Of a stretch of DNA of 64,000 nucleotides, positions 55,291 through 64,000 are shown in pieces. Under the pieces are notes generated by a model. It made no database searches and was not told the origin of the DNA. It saw nothing but the letters and a program-made list of their open reading frames with translations. The DNA comes from Rosa chinensis (lineage: Eukaryota; Streptophyta; Magnoliopsida; Rosales; Rosaceae), in NCBI RefSeq assembly GCF_002994745.2, contig NC_037090.1, positions 25,781,501 through 25,845,500 of the forward strand, read 5' to 3'. Numbering within the stretch: the stretch's first letter is position 1; each line of letters opens with the position of its first letter. Position numbers and translations under genes: made by a program.

Positions 55291-55769
55291 AATAAGTACC
55301 CCACATATTTTGAGAACCCACCTATTTATTTCGGCTAAAATTCTAATCTCCCACCCAATCGACCTCTTACTAATAAACCCAATCTTCACAAAACAAATGC
55401 CAGACCCAAACCCTGACATTATCAGCCATCCCTTCCTCTCTCATCTCTCTCCCCTGTCTTCTCTTAATCCTTGTTCAAACTTCAAACTAATCCAATCATC
55501 CAGTTATCTGGGCGAATACCTCTCTCTCATCTCTCTCAAACTGAATTGGGGTTTCTTTTAGATCTGAGGTGAATCGATAAGAAAATCTGATTTTGCGTTT
55601 GGCTCCAAACTAATTTGGGTTTCTCATCTCACCTACTTGGATTCCGCCGAAGTGGACATAGCCTTGCAGCGATGGTCATACATGGTAACCCTTTATTCTG
55701 CGTCATTTAGTTCCGCGATTTCTAGAGTTTCTCTAGTTTTCCAAGGACGCTCTGGTTTACAGTGAAAAG

Positions 55770-57469
55770 AAACGGCAATTCTAAAGTAGAACGGGCGGAA
55801 GGAAGAGGAAGGATGTGAGCTCCAAGGACGAGTCTTCTAAGATGGTTTCTACTAGTAGTGCTAATGGCTTGGTTCGTTTTTTCAACTTTTTTTGAAGTTA
55901 AATTTTGGTGCTTTTTTGGTTGTGGGTTTAAGTTTTTAAGTGTGGGTTTGTGAGGAAGTAATGAACTTTGAAGTGAAATGATAAGAAAGTAATGAACTTT
56001 GAGGAGAAAGGAATCAACTTTAAGTTGTGGGTGTTTATGTTTTAGCTTAATTTAGTGAACTCTTTATAAACAAGTTGTTGAGTTAGTAGCTGCATGTGTA
56101 ATTGTGTGTGAGGTGAAGTGAGTTAAGCTTATGAGAGTAATTATGAGATATAAGAGTAGTGGTGAATTGGTTTCAGCTAATGGTTGTGTTTATGTTGCTT
56201 ACTTGAATGTTAATTTTCATGTTGATGTTTTTGAACAGAAATATTCGAGTGGGAAACGGATGAAGTTAGAGGGATCTAGAAACGAAAACGGCAATTCTAA
56301 AGCTGAAGTTGAAACAAGTTCAGGGGCTGATGACAAGCCAGAGGAACAAAGTACTAAACCTTCTGAGCCACCCAAGCAAGATTATATCCATGTGAGGGTG
56401 AGAAAGGGCCAAGCTACCGATAGCCACAGTCTCGCAGAGAGAGAGTAATGCACTTTTAGTCCTCTTGAGTTTGCAAAAACAGTATCTAGAACATCAAACG
56501 AGATTTTGACGATTTAGTATGATTTATTCACTCTACCATGCCCATTTTGGCAGGGAAGGAGAGAAAAGATCAGCCAGAGGATGAAAATTCTTCAGGATTT
56601 GGTTCCTGGATATAATAAGGTATTTATGTTATCTCTACTTGGTTTTAGGTCAGTCAAATTACTTGGTAGTATTTCCTACAGAATGAAGTATAGGGAATTG
56701 AAGATGAATTTGGTATCTTTGGTACTACTTCTGATTACTAGACAACTTTAAAAACATCTCAGTAAATTATCTAGGGCTCTGTATTCTGAGTTTAATTTTG
56801 TTTCACTTAGTATGTTTTCTTACATATCCTGGTGTACTTTTTTTCTGAGAAGGTTATTGGGAAAGCACTTGTTCTTGATGAGATTATTAATTACATCCAG
56901 TCACTGCAGCGCCAAGTCGAGGTATCTATCCTCATCAGGCTCTGTCTATTGCTAACTGGTACATGGTTTTGCTTTAAACTGTTAAACCTGAATCTCTCTG
57001 TTAATTTGGATTCTTTAGTTCCTTTCGTTGAACATTGAAGCAGTCAATTCAAGGGTGAACATGAATCCCGCCATTGAAGCGTTTCCTTCAAAAGATGTAA
57101 GTCTACTGCACCTTAATACTTACATAGAGGCCACTGACTTGTGAAGTTTGAAACCATTTTCTGTCTGGAAATCTAGATCATCACCATGTTGGTTCGCACT
57201 ATAATTCTCAGAAATGCTTTCCTTTCTATTATCACCTTGGCATTTACCCATCTCTATATCCTCAAACCTTCTAGTCTTATTTGGTGGACGTGACATGTTG
57301 AGTAATCTTGTTACTGTGAATATTTTTACGTTCTATATGCTGTAAAATTTTCTTACCTTAAAGGTGTTTTTTCCTAGTGCACAGCAATTTGATGCAGCTG
57401 CGTTGTTATTTGGACCACACACACCAAGGGAGTATGTGCAGGGCTCGCAAGCCGAATGGTTGCATATGC
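55770..57469 (+). pseudogene. Captured bHLH79-like transcription factor gene, exon-intron fragment
   Basis: bHLH79-type proteins are nuclear E-box-binding transcription factors. Exon pieces: about 55793-55872 (RKRKDVSSKDESSKMVSTSS); about 56239-56446 (KQDYIHVRVRKGQATDSHSL, then AERE); about 56554-56620 (RREKISQRMKILQDLVPGYN, basic region and helix 1); about 56853-56920 (VIGKALVLDEIINYIQSLQR, helix 2); about 57018-57096 (NIEAVNSRVNMNPAIEAFPS); about 57364-57469 (QQFDAAALLFGPHTPREYVQ, GSQAEWLHMQ). Introns have GT-AG-like ends. The DNA-contacting H, E and R of the basic region remain, but the first basic-region junction is damaged (AERE followed by TAA instead of AERAR), and the 5' start is missing. 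Upstream exons and the usual N-terminus were not captured. Confidence 0.88.
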
Positions 57470-57972
57470 AGGTTGGTGGTTGTCTTGATTTTGTTTCATA
57501 GAGTGTCATTATTTGCCTCACTATATGATGACTTCATGTAAAATTCAAGTGCAGTAATCAGATTTATGTTAAGGACCAATAGCATTAGATCATATCTGGA
57601 TGGCTCATGTTGATGTGAATATGTGGTACACACTTGTTTAGTTTTACACAATTAAGTATAGCATGCTCATTAGGTTGATGTGATTTTATGTATGGCAAAT
57701 CCTCTGAACCTAGTTGCCTCTTAATGTTATTATCTCTTTAAGCTGTTTTTTCAGCTCTAATATGTAGTTTCTCCAATACCATGTTTTGCTGTTTTACTTA
57801 ATAAGCAATTCAGATGAGTATTTAGATAAATCTGTCTATTTCTACATAATCTAAATGGCTACATTGACTGAGTGGTGAAACTAATGATTCTTTGGTGGAA
57901 AGAAGAGGGAATAAGATAGTTTTCTTCTTGAATTTCTTATTTTTGTGAGTAATCTTTCACAAATGCATGTAG

Positions 57973-58060
57973 GTTGTTGATCCTCTCAAAAAGGCTGCAC
58001 TTAAAGGAATAGGTTGGAGCTTTAAATCTGATGCGAAGGCCATGCCAAAAAACTAAGCCG
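57973..58060 (+). pseudogene. Exon-like piece of unknown origin in the CACTA element
   Basis: After an acceptor-like TGCATGTAG, the frame reads VVDPLKKAALKGIGWSFKSD and ends at a TAA after AKAMPKN. I do not recognise it. It lies between the bHLH79-like and ORANGE-like pieces. Confidence 0.35.
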
Positions 58061-58303
58061 GAAACTCCTCCCCTTAACATTTAATAGCATAATTCAATGC
58101 ATAGAGAGCTCTCTCATTATCTTTGTTCTTTTAATGCTTAGTTTATGAATTGATTTTCTTGGTGTAAATTCACCTTAGCAATGATTTTGAGAGATAAAAT
58201 TGTGGCTTATAGTTTGGCGCTTCTAATATGAATGTGTAGATTCTAACTATAGAGGGCCTGTTTTTGGTTTTTCACTTAAACTTCAATATCTGTATGTTTG
58301 CAG

Positions 58304-58874
58304 GCTGAGGATGCAACAGAGTATTAAAAGCGCAGAGCTCAGGATGTTAACTGAGGAGTAAGAAAATGAACTTCCGAACTTTACACCATTCATTCCATTG
58401 ATGTCTCCCTTGGTGAGTTTCCTCTCTGAACTATTCTGTTTCTATTTTGATGATGCCCGCACTCTGTTATTAGTATTTAACTCGATGCTTAAAACTTTAA
58501 GATTATATACAATGATATGTAATTAGAGAACGACGATTTTTCTATAATGCTTCATTTGGCAACTGATGATCTTTTGTACCAATGGTTCTTATATTGCTTT
58601 TTGAAGTTCGGTACTGATTATGAAAAGAACAATTTCAAAAGTATTAAGTAAAAAGTGAAGCAATATAACAAATATTAAGCTAATGATGTCAATAATAATG
58701 TCTTTTCCAGTTTCATTGACTGACTTGCTTTCCTGTCAAGTTGTAGTGAAGTTGATCCCATAGTAGCATCCTTCTCCGCAGGGGTAGTTGGACTGATCTC
58801 AGCACTGATGATGGTTGAAATAATAAGCAAAACACTGCAGGAGGATCAGAGATGTAAATATTGTCTTGGAACTG
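58304..58874 (+). pseudogene. Captured ORANGE (OR) gene fragment
   Basis: ORANGE is a plastid DnaJ-type zinc-finger protein that stabilises phytoene synthase and promotes carotenoid accumulation. Exon piece 1 (58304-58412) encodes LRMQQSIKSAELRMLTEE, a TAA at 58359-58361, then ENELPNFTPFIPLMSPL. Exon piece 2 (58741-58874) encodes SEVDPIVASFSAGVVGLISA and later CKYCLGTG, the start of the zinc finger, ending exactly at a GT donor. The intervening exon that encodes the transmembrane part (the region after PFIPFLPPL in OR) is absent, and the remaining zinc-finger exons are missing. Flanking GT/AG ends are preserved. Capture was from genomic DNA and the copy cannot encode a functional OR. Confidence 0.88.
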
Positions 58875-59214
58875 GTATAACCTTTATGTTCTCAACCCTT
58901 TTGAACTTCGGCCAGTTTATGAATCAAAGTAACAATATATACTCACTTTCAGTTTTAACTAGAAAAATAAATAAATAGAAATAAACTTTTTCTCCAATGT
59001 AAATCTGATTTGACAACACCATAGGAATATTAATCATTTCCATATTCTCATTGCTTCTGCATAAATAGATCTCCTCTAGAAAAGCAGCAACATGGAATTA
59101 GTACTACATATATATGTTTTCTAATAAAGCAATTGTCTAATAGGATTAGGTTAGAGTCAAATCAAACTTAGATATTATTTATTCTTTTATTAAGTGAACT
59201 TTGGTGTTTGCAGC

Positions 59215-59509
59215 TTATGGCTCATCTTCTGATGCAATGACTATAATCCAACAAAGATCTCCTGTTGTTAAGGTACATTAGAGCGTTTTTACTGTACATT
59301 AAAACTGTTTTGCTTTCCTGTAGTAGTGCTCTACTTTTGAATGTTTTGAGGGGATTACATTAATTCTATCATTAAAATGATAATTCTAAGCAGGGGATGA
59401 TGATTGAATTTGCTAAGAACTCAGTTGATTATGTTACTGCCAGCGCCCAGCGGAAAGAAGCATGTTATTGTGTTTTCAAGCTTAAACTTTCAGGGGTGGC
59501 AGAGAAATA
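59215..59509 (+). pseudogene. Two further exon-like pieces of unknown origin
   Basis: Piece 1 (about 59215-59272) reads AYGSSSDAMTIIQQRSPVVK and is followed by GTACA. Piece 2 (about 59394-59509) reads GMMIEFAKNSVDYVTASAQR then KEACYCVFKLKLSGVAEK and a TAA. The two join in frame across a GT-AG intron. Family not recognised. Confidence 0.45.
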
Positions 59510-59809
59510 ATGTACCTCCTTTGTTCTCTATAGCTTTACATGACTTCTTCTGTTAGTAAATATGTAAATATGCAAAGCATTCTTTTTTAATATAAGTCGA
59601 TACTTACTTGAAAAGAGTTAAATTCTTTTGTAATGTGTCAAATGACAAAATTTTCAGTTATTGATTTTAGCTTACGATTGTGATCATTACTACAAATTTG
59701 AGAAAAGAAAAACCCGCAGCATCGCGCGGGAGTACTATCTAGTATATATGATATGAGGGTAATATGAATGACATTTGAGCAAAATATTTTTTTTTTGTTT
59801 GAAAAGACC

Positions 59810-60095
59810 TCATTTACGGTTCACAGAGTGTGCCTTAAATAGGAATTCAGTTACTCTTTTACGGCGTGCAGGGGTATGCCTTAAATAGGAGGTCTTTTAC
59901 GGCGCGCAATGTGGGCCGTAAATGACCTCAGTCACATTTGTGGAACCACTTTTACGGCGCGTTAATTGTTCTTTTATGACTCATTTTTGCCCGCCGTAAA
60001 AGACATGTGGTCTTTTATTGCGCGAGTTTTTACAGCGTGTTTTTGTGAGCCGTAAATAGTCTTTTACGGCCCACATGGTGGGCCGTAAAAGACTA
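59810..60095. repeat. Right subterminal repeats of the CACTA element
   Basis: TTTACGG(C/T)(G/T)C and GGGCCGTAAA(A/T)GAC motifs in both orientations, matching the theme of the left end. Confidence 0.88.
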
Positions 60096-60550
60096 GTTTT
60101 GGTGTAGTGGGAGTTTAAGTCTTTGTAGTCTTATCCGGATGCAAAGAGAGTAATTGGGAAATTAGAATAGCATAACTTGTATTTGAACTTCAATACTTGC
60201 AAGGGAGGTTAGTGGAAGACAATCCAACCCCTAACTTCATCCATTATATTACTAGTTTCGTTTAGAGTAGTTTATGTTACACTTGAGCATTTATTTTAAT
60301 TTGGTTCACCACTCTATCCAACAAACAATCTCACTACCACCACAATGCATATTCTAGCTCTCACCATGAGCCTAGATTTCTTGTGAATTTGGGTTTGTGA
60401 TTGTACATTTGCATATTCTAGCTCTCCTTAGGTTAACACCCTAGCTAGTGAAAGGAATCCAATCCTCGTGGGTTCGACAACCTTTCTTAAATCCCTATAC
60501 TATTACTTGTACCCCTTATACTTGAGGGTAGCTATTTGGCTAACAGTTTT

Positions 60551-61066
60551 CCTATTCTTTCCAGTTGGAGTTCCGGTGCACTAATAACCAAGCTGAGTAT
60601 GAGGCCCTCATCATAGGCCTAGAGGTGTTGCTGGAACTAGGAGTCATAGACATCCAGGTCCGCGGTGACTCTTTACTCGTTATTAATTAGCTTCGCGAAA
60701 AGTTCCGATGCACGAACTACTTGCTTGCACCATACTTGGATCGTGCACTTGAACTCCTGGACCAATTTGATGACGTGGACTTAGAACATATTCCCCACAA
60801 GCGTAACTTTGCTGCCAATGAGCTCACCCAACTGGCTACAGACATTACTTTAAAATATGGAGTTCGCGAACGAATCTGAAAAGTTGAGCGCCGCATGTTG
60901 CCTTCATGGCTCGCGAGGCCTGACCCACCTGATGAGCCAACAGTGGATGTTTTAGATCCTATCGATGTGGACTGGCATGTCCCTTTAATTGCATACCTCA
61001 AGCAGCCGGACTCCTTAACCGACAAGAAGATCCGTTTTCTCACACTTAAATTATTTTCCTAGGAAC
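60551..61066 (+). pseudogene. Second RNase H of the old Tat-type element, broken
   Basis: The frame resumes after the solo LTR with YSFQLEFRCTNNQAEYEALI and VRGDSLLVIN, the archaeal-type RNase H core, then a TAG at 60688-60690 (Q to stop). It continues with LREKFRCTNYLLAPYLDRAL and HKRNFAANELTQLA, another stop near 60879 and a stop near 61060. The N-terminal part of this domain is on the other side of the insertion, ending at 53042. Confidence 0.85.
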
Positions 61067-62203
61067 GACGAGCTGCGGCGCCGCGGAGAGGACAACATAG
61101 ATTTCAGGTGTGTATATGGCCGTGAAGCTAAGCGCTTGATGCGAGAAGCACATGCAGGAGTATGTAGAGCTCATCAAGCGGGCCCAAAGATGCGTTGGCT
61201 GATCCGGAGACATGGCTATTATTGACCCAGTTTACTAAAAGACTGCATCGCCTTCGCAAAGGATTTCCAGGATTGCTAGGCACACGGACCAGTCCAGCAC
61301 GTTCCCAACATCCCTATGCAGCCTATTATTAAGCCTTGGCCGGCGCGCGGCTGGGTACTCGACTTGATTGGGATGATTCATCCTCATTCGTCTTTTCAGC
61401 ACAAGTTCATCATCGTCGCCACTGATTTCTTTACTAAGTGGGTCGAAGCTGAGCCTTTAAAGGAGGCTTCTGGTGCCACAATCCGACAATTTCTCTTTAC
61501 TCATATTATTTGCAGGTTTGGCGTTCCAGAGGTTTTGGTCTTAGACATAGGGGCAGCATTCATGGGTAGCGACGTGGCACAGCTCGTCGCTGACTTGGGC
61601 ATACAGTTCATTCATAGCACTCCCTATTATGCTCAATCTAATGAACAAGCAAAGGCCAGCAACAAGATCGTCATCACCTAGCTTGCTAAAGAAAATGCTG
61701 GCAGAAAATCCTCGCCAGTGGCATGAGACGTTGTATGAGACTCTTTGGGCTTACCGTACCTCCAAGCATAGTCCCACCGCCACAACACCCTATGCTCTGA
61801 TGTTCGGTCATGATGCAGTGTTGCCTCTGGAGATCAACGCTCAGTCTCTACGGGTGCAGGACCACCATCTAATCAGTGAAGATTATGTCTAGGCTATGTG
61901 ACAGGAGCATGAGGATCTTAACGAAAAGCACTTGGTAGCTTTGGATAGTTTGGTGATGGAAAAACAACGAGTCGCTCGTGCCTATGACAAGAGGACACGT
62001 GGCCGCAGCTACAAGAAGGGTGACCTCGTTTGGAAGGGAGTCTTACCGCTCGGTGAGAAGTTGACCGGCCTCGGCAAGTGGACTCCGCAGTGGGAAGGAC
62101 CCTTTGTGATTCACAAAATTTTGGACAGAGGGGCTTTTCACCTTAAAGATTTGGATGGCGATATCCACCGGAACCCAATCAATGGTCGTTTTCTGAAGAA
62201 ATC
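61067..62203 (+). pseudogene. Integrase of the old Tat-type element, broken
   Basis: The zinc-finger region (REAHAGVCRAHQAGPKMRWL) has stops near 61224 and 61277. The catalytic core (61316-61681) keeps D in WVLDLIG and D in LVLDIGAAF, but the third catalytic residue is Lys: NEQAKASNK where family members have NGQAEASNK (AAG at 61652-61654). A stop follows at 61679-61681. The C-terminal part (61690-62203) has WHETLYETLWAYRTS, two stops near 61890-61900, and a GPY/F-like module PQWEGPFVIHKI. It is inactive. Confidence 0.9.
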
Positions 62204-63227
62204 TGTCACGCCCCTGATTTTATACACAATAAAATCGATATATAACCCCATAATTATATATGCGTGAAACATTCAGCCATCAATACAAAATACTTAGAAA
62301 CTTAATCCCTTTTAACCCAAGTACATATTGATGCCCTGAACCCACAATTTCAATATTGACTCGCTCCACAGAGACACATAACACACGAGTTTATGAATTA
62401 AATTGTCAACAACAAAATAAAACGTAAATGCTCCTCAGAGCTCACCACAAGCGGAAGTCTTTATAACGGTAAAGTCACAAAATTGACTTCTTACCGTTAA
62501 GCTGCAAGCACGCTACCTCAGTATCAGCCACGATCAACCTGACGAGCAGAAATAACCCCTACACCGTTGGAATAGTGTACCGGGTTGCCACACAACAAAC
62601 CTGGTAAGCTTTTGCAAGCCCGTATGAGTAACTCAAAACCACAAAGCAAAACACATTTCTCAAGTAACCCCAACCTAAACAACGATAAGCATACATCTCA
62701 CACCTACATCCATCTGCTTCACTCTTCCATCTCATGCTTATGTAGGTCAACTCGTGACTAAACTACATGCTCAGATTCTCAACCTAGCATCTCATTACAC
62801 AAATTCCCCATCAAACAAAACCTCCTTAGATAATGTTTGAAAAATCCCTTGACGCACAATGGTGAGTCACAAGGATCACACTCATTTCCTTCCCACTGGA
62901 AACCTTGTCATCAACATGACATCAAGGTGAAAACAATGAATCACCTTCCTATCCTCACACAGAGCAGAATCATCACCACTATGGTTTTCAAGATAAATCA
63001 AACCATTAATCAATCAAATCAAGAAGAAAACAAGGCAATCACAATTCAAAACAAGCAAAACAAGTCATGGTAACCCCTGCATATAATTTCGTTCAGGAGG
63101 TCACACTAAGTCAAGCAATTCAAACCATAGTAATCCCACACTCTGACGTCTGTAGGTAGCCCCAACCATCACATCAGTCCTCTCGATCTTTGTTAACTTA
63201 ATAACAATTCAACTCCGCTACCGAGCT

Positions 63228-63675
63228 GTCATCACACTGATCATCACATAGATTTCGTCGATCATCACACAGATAGCCATCATCCTACTGATCATCACAC
63301 AGATATCGCTGATCATCACATAGATAGCGATCATCCAACAAATCTTCACACAGATATCGCCAGTCATCCTACTGATCATCACACAGATAGCGATTATCTA
63401 ACTAATCATCACACAGATATCGCCAGTCATCCTACTGATCATCACACAGATAGCGATTATCTAACTAATCATCATACAGATATCGCCAGTCATCCTACTG
63501 ATCATCACACAGATAGCGATTATCTAACTAATCATCACACAAATATCGCCGGTCATCACACAGATAGCGATCATCCTACTAATCATCACATAGATATCGC
63601 TGGTCATCACATAGATAGCGATCATCACATAGATTCACGCAAATATCGCCAGTCATCACACATATAGCGATTATC
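63228..63675. repeat. Tandem repeats, 63-bp unit with about 30-bp subunits
   Basis: Units starting at 63374, 63437 and 63500 are almost identical (GATCATCACACAGATAGCGA ... ATCGCCAGTCATCCTACT). Less regular copies of the subunit ATCATCACACAGATA extend on both sides from about 63228 to 63675. Confidence 0.9.
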
Positions 63676-63683
63676 CTACAAAT

Positions 63684-64000
63684 ATTCCTACACAAGCTTT
63701 ACATGACAATCATCACAAAGATTCATCATACTGATATCATCAATTCATCACACAGATATTCCTACACAAGCTTTACATGACAATCATCACAAAGATTCAC
63801 CACGAAGCCACTAATACATGAATATATATGTATATATATACATCCCATAATATATATATACACACACATTCCTACACAAGCTTTACATGACAATCATCAC
63901 AAAGATTCATCATACTGATATCATCAATTCATCACACATATATTCTTACACAAGCTTTACATGACAATCATCACAAAGATTCACCACGAAGCCACTAATA
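63684..64000. repeat. Tandem duplication of about 185 bp with a repeated 40-bp core
   Basis: The core TTCCTACACAAGCTTTACAT plus GACAATCATCACAAAGATTC appears four times, at about 63686, 63757, 63869 and 63942, as two tandem pairs. A short (TA)n stretch separates the pairs. The last copy runs off the window. Confidence 0.88.

Larger units (their letters stand above)
54945..60109 (+). mobile_element. CACTA element carrying gene fragments (Pack-CACTA)
   Basis: 5165 bp with CACTACAAGAAATCTGGG at the left and, inward from the right, CACTACACCAAAACTAG. It is flanked by the 3-bp duplication GGA (54942-54944 and 60110-60112), diagnostic of CACTA transposons. Subterminal repeats based on TTTTACGGCG/GCACGCCGTAAAAG fill 54960-55290 and 59810-60095. 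There is no transposase. The interior holds plus-strand pieces of at least two host genes, bHLH79-like and ORANGE-like, with introns retained, plus exon-like pieces I cannot name. Intron retention shows capture of genomic DNA, not of cDNA. Confidence 0.93.
53043..60545 (+). mobile_element. Solo LTR (Athila-like) carrying a nested CACTA element
   Basis: The insertion interrupts the second RNase H of the old element. It is flanked by GTTTT on both sides (53038-53042 and 60546-60550) and the host reading frame resumes at FSYSFQLEFRC. The inserted sequence begins TATTGG and ends CTAACA, compatible with a TG...CA LTR whose second base has mutated. Without the CACTA element it is about 2.3 kb. It has a TATA box (CTCTATATAAAC, 54121-54132), and a CTCGTGGGTTCGACAACC phrase near the 3' end, as in Athila-type LTRs. 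No internal retroelement region is present, hence a solo LTR. Strand is set by the TATA box and by the 3' phrase. Confidence 0.7.
34829..62203 (+). mobile_element. Old, broken Ty3/gypsy Tat-type retroelement with nested insertions
   Basis: The host element of the nest. Its pieces are the 5' LTR (34829-35507), PBS (35511-35529), a leader cut by the young element (TSD GGAAG), gag (from 47436), protease, reverse transcriptase and first RNase H (to 53037), a second RNase H and integrase (60551 to about 62203). Two RNase H domains mark the plant Tat lineage. Subtracting the insertions 35567-47284 and 53043-60545 with their duplications leaves about 8.1 kb. The 3' LTR is not in the window: the coding end is followed at 62204 by what looks like another LTR insertion. 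Numerous stops, frameshifts and active-site losses show that it is dead. Confidence 0.85.
62204..64000 (+). mobile_element. Probable LTR of another Ty3/gypsy element, incomplete
   Basis: The coding end of the old element is followed abruptly by TGTCACGCCCCTGATTTTAT, a start seen in LTRs of several plant Ty3/gypsy families. The sequence to the window end is non-coding and AT/CA-rich with tandem repeats. No end, PBS or coding region lies within the window, so strand and class are tentative. Confidence 0.45.

Noticed and set aside
63228..63675. A CRISPR-like array
   Set aside because: Spacers are themselves repeats, and the context is a eukaryotic retroelement; these are tandem repeats.

Overview
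The window looks like a repeat-dense intergenic stretch of a eudicot nuclear chromosome. Evidence is the AT-rich background with many (TA)n, (GA)n and poly(A) tracts, plant-type genes with introns, and plant-specific transposon lineages. A rosaceous plant is plausible, but I cannot prove the species from sequence alone. Conventional host coding content is small: the 3' end of a vacuolar H+-pyrophosphatase gene or pseudogene at the left edge, and one intronless DUF761 gene at about 18.4-19.1 kb on the minus strand, with a visible TATA box. Almost everything else that can be interpreted is transposable-element DNA.

Left half (1-31.7 kb). Three CACTA-type right termini (ending at 1308, 3679 and 5484) have subterminal repeats. 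A decayed minus-strand LTR retroelement with a gag-like ORF runs from about 5.5 to beyond 10 kb. Small non-autonomous elements with clear boundaries follow: a Harbinger-like MITE (10873-11283, TSD TAA), a truncated relative (19801-19882), a cluster of three related foldback elements (20662-22048), a second TAA-flanked MITE (24730-25368), a hAT MITE (26747-27373, TSD CACTCAAT), a diverged Tat-type LTR (28894-29420) and a tRNA-derived SINE (30248-30434, 13-bp TSD).

Right half (31.7-64 kb) is a nested stack. A non-autonomous MULE (31755-34813, 11-bp TSD) abuts the 5' LTR of an old, broken Ty3/gypsy Tat-type element (34829 to about 62203). That element was interrupted first by a long solo LTR (53043-60545), which itself received a 5.2-kb CACTA element (54945-60109, TSD GGA). 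A young, apparently complete Tat-type element (35567-47284, TSD GGAAG, two 514-bp LTRs differing at about seven sites) landed 55 bp past the old element's LTR. A further LTR-like sequence with tandem repeats begins at 62204 and runs off the window.

The most interesting content is inside these elements. The CACTA element carries exon-intron pieces of a bHLH79-like transcription factor gene and of an ORANGE (OR) plastid protein gene, side by side and in the same orientation. The young Tat element has an uninterrupted 1902-residue gag-pol on the minus strand, a convergent antisense gene of three exons on the plus strand, and a two-type (59/56 bp) tandem repeat array next to its 3' LTR. The foldback trio is a good candidate small-RNA source.
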